Shown piece by piece: positions 1 to 8,736 of a DNA stretch of 64,000 bases (the stretch's first letter is position 1; each line of letters begins with the position of its first letter). The stretch spans positions 1-64,000 of the forward strand of contig NZ_AUIX01000024.1 of NCBI RefSeq assembly GCF_000423925.1. The letters are read 5' to 3'. Made by a program: the position numbers and the translations under genes. This DNA comes from Butyrivibrio sp. VCD2006. GTDB taxonomy: Bacteria; Bacillota; Clostridia; Lachnospirales; Lachnospiraceae. The notes under the pieces are model-generated. The model was not told the DNA's origin. It saw only the letters and a program-made list of their open reading frames with translations, and searched no databases.

Positions 1-144
1 AGCATTGAATACGCATCATATTTTGCAGATATCAGGACATATCTTGAAACCTGCGCTAGAAATGGTGTTAATGAATTCACTGCCCTCTTAAGACTGACTT
101 CTGGAGAACCATATACTGTAGAAGAACTATTAGGCGGAGCATAA
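1..144 (+). CDS. Transposase-like C-terminal fragment, cut by window edge
   Basis: An open frame runs from base 1 to a TAA at 142-144 and gives 47 residues, including YLETCARNGVNEFTALLRL and a GEPYTVEELL tail. I associate this kind of C-terminus with IS66-like transposases of Clostridia, from memory of the family and not from a search. The start and catalytic domain lie outside the window, so it cannot be judged intact. The stop codon sits in the loop of a hairpin. Confidence 0.4.
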   Translation, partial: SIEYASYFADIRTYLETCARNGVNEFTALLRLTSGEPYTVEELLGGA

Positions 145-152
145 CTCCGCCT
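132..152 (+). terminator. Hairpin spanning the stop codon of the edge gene
   Basis: AGGCGGAG (132-139) and CTCCGCCT (145-152) form a perfect 8-bp stem with a five-base loop that contains the TAA stop. No clear T-run follows. It may be a weak terminator or part of an insertion-sequence end. Confidence 0.45.
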
Positions 153-204
153 AGAAATAGTGCTTTCTTTTCAACAAACTTGAAGTAGTCAATGTCTTTT
201 AACA

Positions 205-921
205 CTACAAATTCATTCCAACTAAAAATAAACCTGATATTACCAAAAGAACTATAACAATCTTTTTTACAATTCTTTCATCCAAGACTTTTGAACTCTC
301 CATTCCAGCAAACAATCCAATAATCATGAACGGAATAAGGGTTGCTGCTTGTTTCAATGAATCAAGCGTAAATACTCCAAGCAAATAATATGTAAAAATT
401 CTTACTGTATTTTCAACAATAAAAACCGCGCTTATATTGGCTTTAAATTCATCCGTTGTAGTAGTCACTCGCCCAACATAGGCAGCAAGCAACGCTCCTA
501 TCCCAAACAATCCACATAAGATGCCAGATAGTACGCCAATGATGCACAATATAATATTTGAATCCTTTGCATTTGTACATTGATATTCTCTAAAAAATAT
601 TTCAACAGCAATAAGAATAACAACGATTCCAAAAAACACTTTTAAATATTTAACATCAACACTCTTTAAAAGTATTGCCCCAGGGATACTACCACCTAGA
701 ACCAACAATGCTAAAGGAATATAGACTTTTTTATCAAGTTTTTTACGATTATTCCAAGTCAATATTAGATTTGTCGGGTATCCAAGTAATAATTCCACTG
801 GAGATATATTAACGTTTGCCACTCCAAATCCTAAAATAGATGTAAAGACTAGTGTATTTGCAAAACCACAAAGTCCCTTTATAAAAAAAGCACATAGCGT
901 GGCAATTATCCACAAAGTCAA
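205..921 (-). CDS. TSUP (TauE/SafE) family membrane permease
   Basis: The product is a polytopic membrane protein of the TSUP family, which moves sulfite, sulfonates or related small anions; the substrate here cannot be read. The N-terminal hydrophobic stretch with FFIKGLCGFANTLV, the central GGSIPGAILL and a second half with LCGLFGIGALLAAYVGR match the two TauE repeats. I place the start at a TTG at 921 because an excellent AAGGGGG lies 8 bases upstream of it. An ATG at 1014 would add 31 residues not typical of the family and has only a modest GGAAG in front. The gene stands alone, with nothing related beside it. Confidence 0.8.
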   Translation of the reverse strand: MTLWIIATLCAFFIKGLCGFANTLVFTSILGFGVANVNISPVELLLGYPTNLILTWNNRKKLDKKVYIPLALLVLGGSIPGAILLKSVDVKYLKVFFGIVVILIAVEIFFREYQCTNAKDSNIILCIIGVLSGILCGLFGIGALLAAYVGRVTTTTDEFKANISAVFIVENTVRIFTYYLLGVFTLDSLKQAATLIPFMIIGLFAGMESSKVLDERIVKKIVIVLLVISGLFLVGMNL

Positions 922-1014
922 ACAATAATCCCCCTTTATAAACCGCGATTTGCTTAATACAAAGATTCTAACCGGTTCAACAATAAAAATAAAGCCCACT
1001 GATGTGAGCTTCAT

Positions 1015-1425
1015 TCTTCACTTCCATTTATCTGTGAATGGTAACGGAAGCTATATAACGAAGCTGTATAACGTCAGCATCCATGCTGCCTTAGAGAAAA
1101 ATAACCGCCACACATCACGTGCAGCGGCTGAATAAGAAAGATAGAAAGTTCTGTGTTGTTCCAGTGCCTTGTGGTATTAATGAAAAATAAGGACTGTAAT
1201 TATTCGAGAGACTTTTTTGATGTTCTTTTGTTTGCTTATAAGTATGGCTCAATAGATTCAACTGAGTATCTTTTGATACAACATATGCGGGAGAATGAAC
1301 CGGATGATTATATAAGACGGATGAAGAAATATAAAACATCTACAAGTATAAAGGAAATTTATATATTTTTTGATGTATCTTGACCGTGTATTCAATAACA
1401 TTGTAATTTCAAAAACTCGAATCTG
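1015..1425. other. Stretch without a convincing gene
   Basis: About 400 bases between the permease and the next minus-strand gene. It holds a short near-perfect direct repeat (AAGCTATATAACG and AAGCTGTATAACG, about 1046-1072) and the doubtful small frame at 1180-1383. I see no promoter or terminator I would stand behind. Confidence 0.5.
1180..1383 (+). CDS. Possible small orphan protein or gene remnant
   Basis: A 67-codon frame (ATG at 1180, extendable to a GTG at 1153) encodes a charged sequence with YLLIQHMRENEPDDYIRRM in the middle. Amino-acid use looks protein-like, but no ribosome binding site precedes the ATG and I recognise no family. It may be debris from the mobile element at the window's left edge. 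Confidence 0.2.
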   Translation: MKNKDCNYSRDFFDVLLFAYKYGSIDSTEYLLIQHMRENEPDDYIRRMKKYKTSTSIKEIYIFFDVS

Positions 1426-2043
1426 TCAGTCATTATATTCTACTTCAAAATCTTTAAAGAAAGCCTCTGTTCCGATTTCAGAAAAGAATCCTATAGATCC
1501 GTGTGCATCTTTACCATGTTTCATAAAATGAACCACAAGTACAGGATCTTTTTCTTCATTCAAATAAAACTGAGCTTTTTCATCATGAATAATGGCTGTC
1601 AGCTGTACCCACTCATTTAATCCATTATGAATCGGCGCTTCATAATTAGTGATTCCAAATTCTCTAAAATAAGCAAAAGTATATCCCGGATAAGAAAAGT
1701 ACTGACATCCATGTGCCTTACGCACAGGATCATTTGTCGTCCCATTAGTTGGCCTTATATAAAAAGATTCGAACTCGCTATTATCCTGATTTACCCTAAA
1801 AACGATTCCTATGAATCCTCTGGCGAAATCCGGAGCGTCAGGAAGAAGCCTGCTCAACATTTTTACCCTGATGATACCATTATGGAAATCTATATTTCTC
1901 AGTTTGACAAAGGTATTCTCATCGAACTGCATGATTTTTTCCTTTTTTATGACCCTGAAAACCTTCTCTCCATCTAGCTTTTCCTGAGTAACTGTTGTGT
2001 GTACCGAAATAAATTCTTCCAAATCTTCATATCTTGTCATCAT
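1426..2043 (-). CDS. Cytoplasmic concanavalin A-like (LamG-type) sandwich protein
   Basis: This 205-residue protein has no signal peptide or membrane segment. The pattern of alternating beta strands, with IIRVKMLSRLLPDAPDFARG, FIGIVFRVNQD, FESFYIRPTNG and a closing GSIGFFSEIGTEAFFKDFEV, is that of a jelly-roll glucan/lectin fold such as the DUF1080 or LamG groups. Catalytic residues cannot be assigned, so binding of a sugar or other small ligand is only an inference. The ATG at 2043 follows AAAGGA by about ten bases. It stands alone between two unrelated genes. A protein of similar fold (DUF1349-like) lies at 52867-53466. Confidence 0.6.
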   Translation of the reverse strand: MMTRYEDLEEFISVHTTVTQEKLDGEKVFRVIKKEKIMQFDENTFVKLRNIDFHNGIIRVKMLSRLLPDAPDFARGFIGIVFRVNQDNSEFESFYIRPTNGTTNDPVRKAHGCQYFSYPGYTFAYFREFGITNYEAPIHNGLNEWVQLTAIIHDEKAQFYLNEEKDPVLVVHFMKHGKDAHGSIGFFSEIGTEAFFKDFEVEYND

Positions 2044-2118
2044 TGATGTGTTGTCCTTTCATCTATTTCGAGTAAATGTCTATATCCATCACTCAATACC
2101 CGGTTTCCCCATAAATTT

Positions 2119-2571
2119 TCATGTATTCTTCAAGTCCTTTGAAAATGATACATGAGTTTTTAACTCTACAAAGCCATTTTTCTTATAAAAACTGTAAGCA
2201 GGGACTTCAGAATCGGTCTGTAAAAAGATGTGAATCAGGCCTTTTTCCTTTATTGCCTTCTCGATCTCAGCCATAAAAAAGGAACCTGCGCCTGTACCCT
2301 GTTTCTCCATTTTTATGCAAAATTCATCTATTATGTACTCTGTGCCGGAAAACCAGTGCTTGGTGAATCCCAGAGAAATTCCGATGAGATCGTCGCCTTC
2401 ATAGAGGCCATAAGTAAGCGAATTGCTCTGCCCGATAAGATCAATAATGTAAAGATCAAGCTGCTGCTCGTCAGACCAGTCATCATTCCACGGATCACTC
2501 ATGAAAACGCTTTGGAAAAGTGCTTTGATTGGTTCTTTTTCCTTTAGTCCTATCTGTCGCAATTCAAACAT
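2119..2571 (-). CDS. GNAT family N-acetyltransferase
   Basis: The 150-residue product is a single GNAT domain that would transfer acetyl from acetyl-CoA to an unknown amine. Visible elements are strand beta-4 (YIIDEFCIKMEKQG), the acetyl-CoA loop region GTGAGSFFMAEIEKAI, and the C-terminal SEVPAYSFYKKNGF, which is the usual motif B. The ATG at 2571 has a GGAG nine bases upstream, and an upstream ATG at 2610 lacks one, so the shorter form is chosen. The WNDDWSDEQQ stretch near residue 28 is typical of clostridial GNATs of unknown substrate. Confidence 0.82.
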   Translation of the reverse strand: MFELRQIGLKEKEPIKALFQSVFMSDPWNDDWSDEQQLDLYIIDLIGQSNSLTYGLYEGDDLIGISLGFTKHWFSGTEYIIDEFCIKMEKQGTGAGSFFMAEIEKAIKEKGLIHIFLQTDSEVPAYSFYKKNGFVELKTHVSFSKDLKNT

Positions 2572-2637
2572 TTTTCTATATCTCCATTTATAAAAAGATG
2601 AAAACAGCACATGTCTATTACTCCTAATTATAATTTA

Positions 2638-3294
2638 TCACATGAAAAAACAGACCTTTTCTTGATTTTCAAATCCATTGAAAAGATACACTCCAAGAAC
2701 AGCATTAAACCCTATCGCGGAATATATGCTGAATCTCTCAGCAATACCGAAATACTGAGGTGGAAATGCCTGCATGCCTATAGGTCCAAGCAGCATCATA
2801 GCAAAGAATATTGCTGCCCAGATTCCGATGCCTCTTACTTCTTTATTCCTGAAGCCTGCTATTATCAGCAGAACAAGCGAAACTATTGAAAAGATCACCA
2901 CAAATGCGGTAACGATCATATGCATAACTTCCTGAAATGAAGATATCTGCTTACCGGCATCATCAAGAGCAAACATCGAATATCCAATTTTCGATATCCA
3001 GTTCATAATAGTGAACAAATATATCCCCACGCGGAACATTCCGGTTGAGATCTGTTTTTCTGAAACGTATATAGCCACACATGTGGCACATACCACGCTT
3101 CCCGCAGAGTATACAGCAGAAAGCTTGTCCCAAAGCTGCCTTGAAGGTGCTGTCTCTGCCGAAAGGTCGCTTACAGCAGACGCCATCCAGTTATATCCCG
3201 GAAATGCACTTCTGCAAAAATACGCTGCAGCTGCATAAGATATAAGTGCAGCAAGCCCTGTAAGGCCAATCCAGTTAATCAGTTTTCTGTTCAT
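2638..3294 (-). CDS. DUF998 family integral membrane protein
   Basis: A 218-residue protein with about six hydrophobic segments. The N-terminal signature FPGYNWMASAVSDLSA, placed just after the first membrane helix, is the hallmark of DUF998 proteins, whose function is unknown. The ATG at 3294 has GGAG six bases upstream; the GTG one codon earlier is less well placed. The gene follows an unrelated membrane-protein gene and its terminator. Confidence 0.8.
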   Translation of the reverse strand: MNRKLINWIGLTGLAALISYAAAAYFCRSAFPGYNWMASAVSDLSAETAPSRQLWDKLSAVYSAGSVVCATCVAIYVSEKQISTGMFRVGIYLFTIMNWISKIGYSMFALDDAGKQISSFQEVMHMIVTAFVVIFSIVSLVLLIIAGFRNKEVRGIGIWAAIFFAMMLLGPIGMQAFPPQYFGIAERFSIYSAIGFNAVLGVYLFNGFENQEKVCFFM

Positions 3295-3435
3295 CACTCA
3301 CTCCTATCTGATGGCCAAACCACCTTATAAAATCCGTTTGAGTATTAGTTTAGTCAATAAAAAAATAGAGAAATACTCTGATTATCGGATTCAAATAAAA
3401 ACCTACTACTCCCGAATACAATTTATCACACAAAA

Positions 3436-3473
3436 AAAACAGACCTCTCCTTACACGGATAAAGGTCTGTTTT
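3436..3473 (-). terminator. Terminator with conserved loop (repeat family member 1)
   Basis: AAAACAGACCT (3436-3446) pairs with AGGTCTGTTTT (3463-3473). On the minus strand the stem is followed by eight Ts, so it ends the 3485-4558 gene. The loop, with TCTCCTTACACGGAT, is nearly the same as in the hairpin at 55850-55885. Confidence 0.85.
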
Positions 3474-3484
3474 ACACTTTTTTA

Positions 3485-4558
3485 TCAATTCGGTCCCCAA
3501 ACAAGAACAGCTAAGCGAAGAAGGATTAACCCTACTACTACTGCCATTCCGCGGAGCATAAATTCGAGTCCGGCAGTATCGCCTCCATAAGTTAAGAGTG
3601 CGCCGGTTGACAGATTGAGCAGAATTACTCCAATGAGAATCATGGTATACAGAGCTATTCTGATAACAGGCTTTTTTCCGGAATTAATTCTGACTGTACC
3701 TGCGCTCCTGTTGCGCGATGATAAAACTGAGCCAAGTATCATGTCCATGACCATCTGAATCATATATCCCAAGGCGATCAAAATCAGCGCAGCCAGTATT
3801 TTTGCCCATCCCGGAAGATTCTTAACGGTTTCAATGATTCTCTCTACATCCTCCATGGTCGCGTTCGGGAATAAAATATCGTCAAGGATGAAGCTCATGA
3901 ACTTTGACGGCATCAAAATAAGCAGTATTGAAAGGACCAAGTAGCTTTCCATATAAGCAAAGGAAAAAACAGTAGCGAAAAAGTAAACGAAGAACATTGC
4001 CAGCATCATAACAGGCACAAGCTTTGAATAAAACAAATCACCTAATATATCCTGGAAAGCGATGATTTCCAGGATTTTACCGATGCCCATTGAAATAAGT
4101 ATCGTAAGTGCCGCGTAGCCTATGGAAAATGAAATTCTTCCCCTTTTATGATCCTCAGTTTCGAATATTAAGCTTTCTATCCATCCAACGATAAAAGCAG
4201 TAAGAGTTCCGTTAAAAGCAGCACTTCCGAGCTTTACGAAATCCGTACCGCCTTTTTCATTCAGTGTACCCATGCCAGTGACAACGAAATCTACAATAGG
4301 TATGGATTCTGCTGCGCTTTGAACTATATCTTCTCTAAGAAAAATAGCAAGTCCAAATAATACCGATACGCTAAGAACAGTCATCCCCAAGATATGAAAA
4401 GCCTGATTACCATAAACTTCCTTTGGGCGGATTTTTTCAATTAACACATCATGGGGACTTGTCCTGATTCTGAAATAAGTCCAAAAATTCCCTTCAAAAT
4501 CTGCCGATGCCAGGACCAGCAGTTTAAATAAAATCAGTCCTATAACTAGCGATATCAT
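3485..4558 (-). CDS. Uncharacterised polytopic membrane protein
   Basis: The 357-residue protein has roughly eight hydrophobic segments. It begins with a membrane helix (MISLVIGLILFKLLVLASA) followed by a soluble stretch, and later carries an amphipathic segment (EDVERIIETVKNLPGWAKIL) before more helices. No transporter or enzyme motif is recognisable and I do not know the family. A GGAG lies thirteen bases before the ATG, longer than ideal. The gene is monocistronic, bounded downstream by a strong terminator and upstream by a GGGAC-type palindrome. Confidence 0.7.
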   Translation of the reverse strand: MISLVIGLILFKLLVLASADFEGNFWTYFRIRTSPHDVLIEKIRPKEVYGNQAFHILGMTVLSVSVLFGLAIFLREDIVQSAAESIPIVDFVVTGMGTLNEKGGTDFVKLGSAAFNGTLTAFIVGWIESLIFETEDHKRGRISFSIGYAALTILISMGIGKILEIIAFQDILGDLFYSKLVPVMMLAMFFVYFFATVFSFAYMESYLVLSILLILMPSKFMSFILDDILFPNATMEDVERIIETVKNLPGWAKILAALILIALGYMIQMVMDMILGSVLSSRNRSAGTVRINSGKKPVIRIALYTMILIGVILLNLSTGALLTYGGDTAGLEFMLRGMAVVVGLILLRLAVLVWGPN

Positions 4559-4596
4559 GTGATTAAAGAATCTCCTTTTTGTTGTGTTGTCCCCAC

Positions 4597-4644
4597 GGGA
4601 CGGGGTTAGTGTCCATTTTTATTTTGACCTGTTAACTTCGTCCC
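4597..4644. repeat. GGGAC-type imperfect palindrome
   Basis: GGGACG (4597-4602) is mirrored by CGTCCC (4639-4644), with GTTA (4605-4608) and TAAC (4633-4636) nested inside. Similar GGGAC/GTCCC hairpins occur at 12395, 37277 and 58297. It lies between the divergent 3485-4558 gene and the PTS genes. Confidence 0.6.
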
Positions 4645-4702
4645 CCAGGCTCATTATTCTAAGTTTATATTTAATAGGGGAATGTGTAAATATGACGCTA
4701 TA

Positions 4703-4711
4703 TGATATAAT
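4703..4711 (+). promoter_or_regulatory. Probable extended -10 promoter of the PTS operon
   Basis: TGATATAAT is an extended -10 (TG-N-TATAAT, hexamer at 4706-4711). A weak -35-like TGTGTA lies 17 bases further upstream. It is placed 49 bases before the IIA start. I saw no antiterminator-type RNA site or catabolite operator I could support. Confidence 0.5.
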
Positions 4712-4759
4712 GAAATTATGTTAAATCGTTGACATTTTCTTGAGCAAGGGGGCTTCAAA

Positions 4760-5242
4760 ATGGGGTTATTCGACAAACTTTTCCAGGGTAATAAAATTGA
4801 GATTGCGTCTCCTGTAAACGGAGAAATCGTGCCGATATCAGAGGTTAATGATCCGACCTTTTCTGAGGAAATGGTGGGAAAAGGCGTGGCTATTATGCCA
4901 ACGGACGGAAAATACTACTCTCCTGCTGACGGCGCGCTGATATCGCTTTTTCCTACAGGGCATGCCTATTGCATAAATACTGTGGACGGCGCTGAGCTTT
5001 TGGTGCACATAGGAATCGATACCGTGAACCTCAAGGGCGAATTTTTCACGATTCATGCCACACAGGGAACGGATGTTAAAAAGGGAGATCTCATCGTTGA
5101 GGTGGACCTTGAAGGCGTAAAGAACGCCGGCTACGAGGTTATCACACCGGTTGTTATTTCAAATCACAGCAAATTTTCTAAATTTGAGAAGATGTCCGGC
5201 ACAGTTGCCGCCGGGGATACAGTTATTCTTTTAAGTAAGTGA
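4760..5242 (+). CDS. PTS glucose-family EIIA component
   Basis: This 160-residue soluble phosphocarrier passes phosphate from HPr to the IIB domain of its permease. The family motif LLVHIGIDTVNLKGEFF places the active-site histidine at residue 83, and the accessory histidine is in PTGHAY at about residue 68. It is a stand-alone IIA of normal length. AGGGGG sits eight bases before the ATG. The IIBC gene starts 41 bases after its stop, so the two almost certainly form an operon that imports and phosphorylates one sugar. Confidence 0.93.
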   Translation: MGLFDKLFQGNKIEIASPVNGEIVPISEVNDPTFSEEMVGKGVAIMPTDGKYYSPADGALISLFPTGHAYCINTVDGAELLVHIGIDTVNLKGEFFTIHATQGTDVKKGDLIVEVDLEGVKNAGYEVITPVVISNHSKFSKFEKMSGTVAAGDTVILLSK

Positions 5243-5283
5243 TGTTGCTATGACAATTTCATATTATAAGGAGGAAAAGTTGT

Positions 5284-6726
5284 ATGATGAAGTATTTGCA
5301 GAAAATCGGTAAATCTCTAATGCTTCCTGTTGCGGTTCTTCCTGCGGCAGGTATTCTCTATGGCATCGGGTATTGGATCGACCCCACGGGCTGGGGAGCC
5401 AATAATATCCTGGCGGCCTTTTTGATCAAGGCTGCGTCAGCCATCATCGATCAGATCCCTATTTTGTTCGCAATAGGTGTTGCTGTGGGCATGGCTAAGG
5501 ATCACGATGGAACCAGTGCTCTTTCCGGTCTTGTTTCATTTCTAATGATCACAACGCTCCTTAGTACCAACGCTGTTGCTATGTACAAGGGCATTGACCC
5601 TTCTGAAGTCAATGCGGCCTTTGGCAAGATAAGTAACGCGTTCATCGGTATCCTGTCAGGTGTTATCGGATCATCCTGCTACAACAGATTCAGGGATACG
5701 AAGCTTCCGGACTGGCTTGCGTTCTTCAGCGGAAAGAGATGCGTTGCTATAGTTACGGCATGTGCATCTGTTGTTGCATCCGTAATCCTCTACTTTGTTT
5801 GGCCCATCATTTACGGTGCGCTTGTTTTATTCGGAAAAACTATCATGGGACTTGGCCCTGTTGGTGCCGGCATCTATGTAATGCTTAACAGAGCACTCAT
5901 TCCTTTGGGACTTCACCATGCTCTGAATGCAGTATTCTGGTTCGATACAGCAGGAATCAACGATCTGGGACTTTTCTGGTCAGGTGCGGAAGGTGCCGTA
6001 AAGGGTGTTACAGGTCAGTATATGACAGGATTTTTCCCGGTTATGATGTTCGGACTTCCTGCAGGCGCTCTTGCAATGTATCACACTGCTAAGGATTCCA
6101 AGAAAAAGACGGCAGCATCGCTCCTCATGGCAGGTGCTCTCGCATCATTTTTCACAGGTATAACAGAGCCCCTTGAGTTTGCGTTTATGTTTATTGCGCC
6201 GGGACTTTATCTGGTACATGCCATTCTCGCCGGTATTTCTGCCATTGTCTGCGCAGTATTGCCGCTTAGGCTTGGCTTTAACTTCTCCGCAGGTCTTGTA
6301 GACTGGGTGCTCAGCTTCAAGGCTCCGATGGCTGTTAATCCTCTCCTGCTCATCCCTATAGGCTTAGTATTCTCCGGGATTTACTACGTTGTATTCCGCT
6401 TCGTGATCCTGAAGTTCGATCTGAAAACACCCGGACGTTTCGAGGATGAGGACGAGGGCGAGAACGATATCCAGCTCGCAAATGATGATTTCACGGCAAT
6501 CGCAAAGCTTGTATTTGAAGGTCTTGGAGGAAAAGAGAACATAAAGGAACTCGATTACTGTGCAACCAGAATCCGTACAGAAATTATCGATTATACGAAG
6601 GTTGATGAGAAGACAATAAAGAAGGCCGGAATCGCCGGAGTTGTAAGGCCTTCCAAGACAACAGTACAGGTTATAGTAGGTCCCAAGGTTCAGTTTGTTT
6701 ACGATGAATTGAAGAAGATGCTATAA
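5284..6726 (+). CDS. nagE: PTS N-acetylglucosamine-type EIIBC permease
   Basis: The 480-residue permease would import and phosphorylate a sugar. The IIC domain (about 1-375) carries PLGLHHALNAVFWFD, GFFPVMMFGLPAGALAMYHT and FFTGITEPLEFAFMFIAPG, closer to NagE than to the glucose-type PtsG, so N-acetylglucosamine is the inferred substrate. The C-terminal IIB domain (about 405-480) has the phosphocysteine at residue 426 in LDYCATRIR. AAGGAGG precedes a double ATG at 5284/5287. No nagA or nagB gene is in the window. A short acidic linker (EDEDEGENDIQ) joins the domains. Confidence 0.88.
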   Translation: MMKYLQKIGKSLMLPVAVLPAAGILYGIGYWIDPTGWGANNILAAFLIKAASAIIDQIPILFAIGVAVGMAKDHDGTSALSGLVSFLMITTLLSTNAVAMYKGIDPSEVNAAFGKISNAFIGILSGVIGSSCYNRFRDTKLPDWLAFFSGKRCVAIVTACASVVASVILYFVWPIIYGALVLFGKTIMGLGPVGAGIYVMLNRALIPLGLHHALNAVFWFDTAGINDLGLFWSGAEGAVKGVTGQYMTGFFPVMMFGLPAGALAMYHTAKDSKKKTAASLLMAGALASFFTGITEPLEFAFMFIAPGLYLVHAILAGISAIVCAVLPLRLGFNFSAGLVDWVLSFKAPMAVNPLLLIPIGLVFSGIYYVVFRFVILKFDLKTPGRFEDEDEGENDIQLANDDFTAIAKLVFEGLGGKENIKELDYCATRIRTEIIDYTKVDEKTIKKAGIAGVVRPSKTTVQVIVGPKVQFVYDELKKML

Positions 6727-6787
6727 CAAATGATAGTTAATAATCACTTGTTATTAAATATCGCAGAAGACTATTACATACAATGAA

Positions 6788-6814
6788 AAAAGGCGGCATA
6801 TTCTGCCGCCTTTT
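6788..6814. terminator. Bidirectional terminator
   Basis: AAAAGGCGGCA (6788-6798) pairs with TGCCGCCTTTT (6804-6814) around a five-base loop, giving a T-run on both strands. It separates the convergent PTS operon and the secreted-protein gene. Confidence 0.88.
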
Positions 6815-6825
6815 GGATTATTGCT

Positions 6826-8523
6826 TTATTTGGTTTTGATTTTCCTGGTCTTACTCCATTTTGAAAAGACCTTGTCAGAACCGGACTGCTTAAATGTGCG
6901 GATTCTGAAATAGTATTTTGTATTTGATTTAAGCTTTTTAATCTTCTGCGAGTTAGTTTTTGCTTTGCCAACCGTTATGGATTTTACATCCTTTTGGAAC
7001 TGTTTATCGGTGCTGTACTGGATTTCATACCCATTTGTACCGCCAGCCTGCTTTTTCCATTTGATGCTAATACTCTTCTTTTTTGCCTTAAGCTTAGTAA
7101 TTTTGGTGGCCTTCAGGCTTGGATCTATACGTTCGGCCGTACTTGAATTTACGGGTACCACAAGGTCATTGCCGTTGACAGCAGGTGTCTCAGTTCCGGG
7201 CTGATCAGCAGGCGTACCTGGTGTTGAAGGCTCGCCGGGATCCGTTGGTGTCGTGGGATCCGTTGGTGTCGTGGGATCTGCCGGCGTTGTGGGATCCGTC
7301 GGAGTTGCAGGATCTGTGGGGGCTGTTGGCGTCGTGGGATCCGTTGGATCAGTAGGCTCCGGATCTTCAGGCCACACTATATCCTCCCAAAGAGCCTTAA
7401 GCGTTATGTCTCCTGTAATTGTGACTACAGTTCCAGGCAGACCTTTATCCCAGCCTGCAAATACTTTTCCCTCAGGACCCCTATAAGTGCAGCTTGGAAG
7501 CTCAAAGCTGTCATATTTTCTTACCTTTATGTCGCGCATCAACCCGGTTCCACCATTAGGATCAAATTTTACATGATAGTACGGAGTAGCCTCAAAAACA
7601 GGCTTTATTACAACAGGAGTACTTCCCATGGTAAATTTGTTATTCTGAATAGTGACTCCTCCGGATACAACCTGCCATCCATTGAAGCGATAACCACTAT
7701 AAGGCTCAGCAACGAGAGTGATATTTGAACCCGGAACTGCTCCGTCAAACCGGCAGTTTGCGGCTCCGTCTATATGAGCTTCACCTGTTCCGCCATCAAC
7801 CTTTTGTATAGTTATAGGGTATTCTGCCGGAGCATTTCTTATATCGAATACATAAGGATCAGAATTCGCATACCTACCCAGATCAGTAGTCTTGGTTCTT
7901 ACATATAATGTTGTTGTCTCAAAAAAGGTAAAAGAAGATTCCGGCACGCAAATCCAACCGGGGCCCCTAAAATCACCGCCGCCATTTGCATCAGCAGGAC
8001 CATATTCATACACACACGATGTTGATGAAGCTATCCTGTAAGAAATCTCTCCGTTTATATTACGCTTTGTGACCTGCACCTTCTCAGGCATAGGCATTTT
8101 TTCGTTCACAGCTATTGAAACAGCAGCTACCGTCCAATCAGGATTAGTTAAATAATCGGAAAGATCGTTACCAAGATACATTGACTCATGAATATTGACC
8201 ATAACATATAGTGTTATGTATCCCAGATAATCGTACTTTATATGGTCGTTTTCAACGTCAACTTCCTGATTTGCCGCACACACTTGAAAATCCAAGGGAC
8301 GCATGGAATGAACGATTCCGTTTGCGTCAGTAGCAGTTATCATCGTAACATATGTTCCTGCTGAGCCTGCCTTGAAATGAATTTTGTCACCGCTTAATCT
8401 CAGATCTGATGCCGGAACTACACCGGCTTGCGCATTGGAATTGATGGATAAGCATCCAAATAAGACTATCACACACATAAGTGATGTGATAAGGACTAAA
8501 AGATTCCCCAAATGTTTTTTCAT
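6826..8523 (-). CDS. Secreted B-repeat and fibronectin III surface protein
   Basis: The 565-residue protein starts with an export signal. The hydrophobic core ends in VLFGC, which could be a lipobox, and a signal-peptidase I site (NAQA) follows closely, so lipidation is uncertain. The N-terminal half is beta-rich. Residues about 240-385 hold a bacterial repeat domain and an InlB-type B-repeat (YYHVKFDPNGGTG and FAGWD). A Pro/Thr linker of TDPTTP-type units (about 390-445) leads to a C-terminal fibronectin III domain (SISIKWKKQAGGTNGYEIQY, YYFRIRTF). The linker corresponds to an 18-bp DNA repeat at about 7240-7355. An adhesive or cell-wall role is inferred. The gene is monocistronic. Confidence 0.8.
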   Translation of the reverse strand: MKKHLGNLLVLITSLMCVIVLFGCLSINSNAQAGVVPASDLRLSGDKIHFKAGSAGTYVTMITATDANGIVHSMRPLDFQVCAANQEVDVENDHIKYDYLGYITLYVMVNIHESMYLGNDLSDYLTNPDWTVAAVSIAVNEKMPMPEKVQVTKRNINGEISYRIASSTSCVYEYGPADANGGGDFRGPGWICVPESSFTFFETTTLYVRTKTTDLGRYANSDPYVFDIRNAPAEYPITIQKVDGGTGEAHIDGAANCRFDGAVPGSNITLVAEPYSGYRFNGWQVVSGGVTIQNNKFTMGSTPVVIKPVFEATPYYHVKFDPNGGTGLMRDIKVRKYDSFELPSCTYRGPEGKVFAGWDKGLPGTVVTITGDITLKALWEDIVWPEDPEPTDPTDPTTPTAPTDPATPTDPTTPADPTTPTDPTTPTDPGEPSTPGTPADQPGTETPAVNGNDLVVPVNSSTAERIDPSLKATKITKLKAKKKSISIKWKKQAGGTNGYEIQYSTDKQFQKDVKSITVGKAKTNSQKIKKLKSNTKYYFRIRTFKQSGSDKVFSKWSKTRKIKTK

Positions 8524-8736
8524 TTAATTTCCCCTTTGACTTTTTTCATCCTGCAATTCTGCAGTTGTCCCCTCGATGAACGATTATAGCAAAATATCGT
8601 CTTGGCGGCAAATAGTTCATTATTGTTCAGCTAATCGATACCCCCTCCTTCTTTTTGTTTTAATACTTTTTTCATATGCAGTACATTGACCGGCCTGAAT
8701 TTGCGGGGCTACCATGGTAGAGAGGAGGCACATATT

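Noticed and set aside
7253..7486. Plus-strand Val-Gly-Ser repeat protein
   Set aside because: Reverse frame of the Thr-Asp-Pro linker of the secreted protein at 6826-8523.
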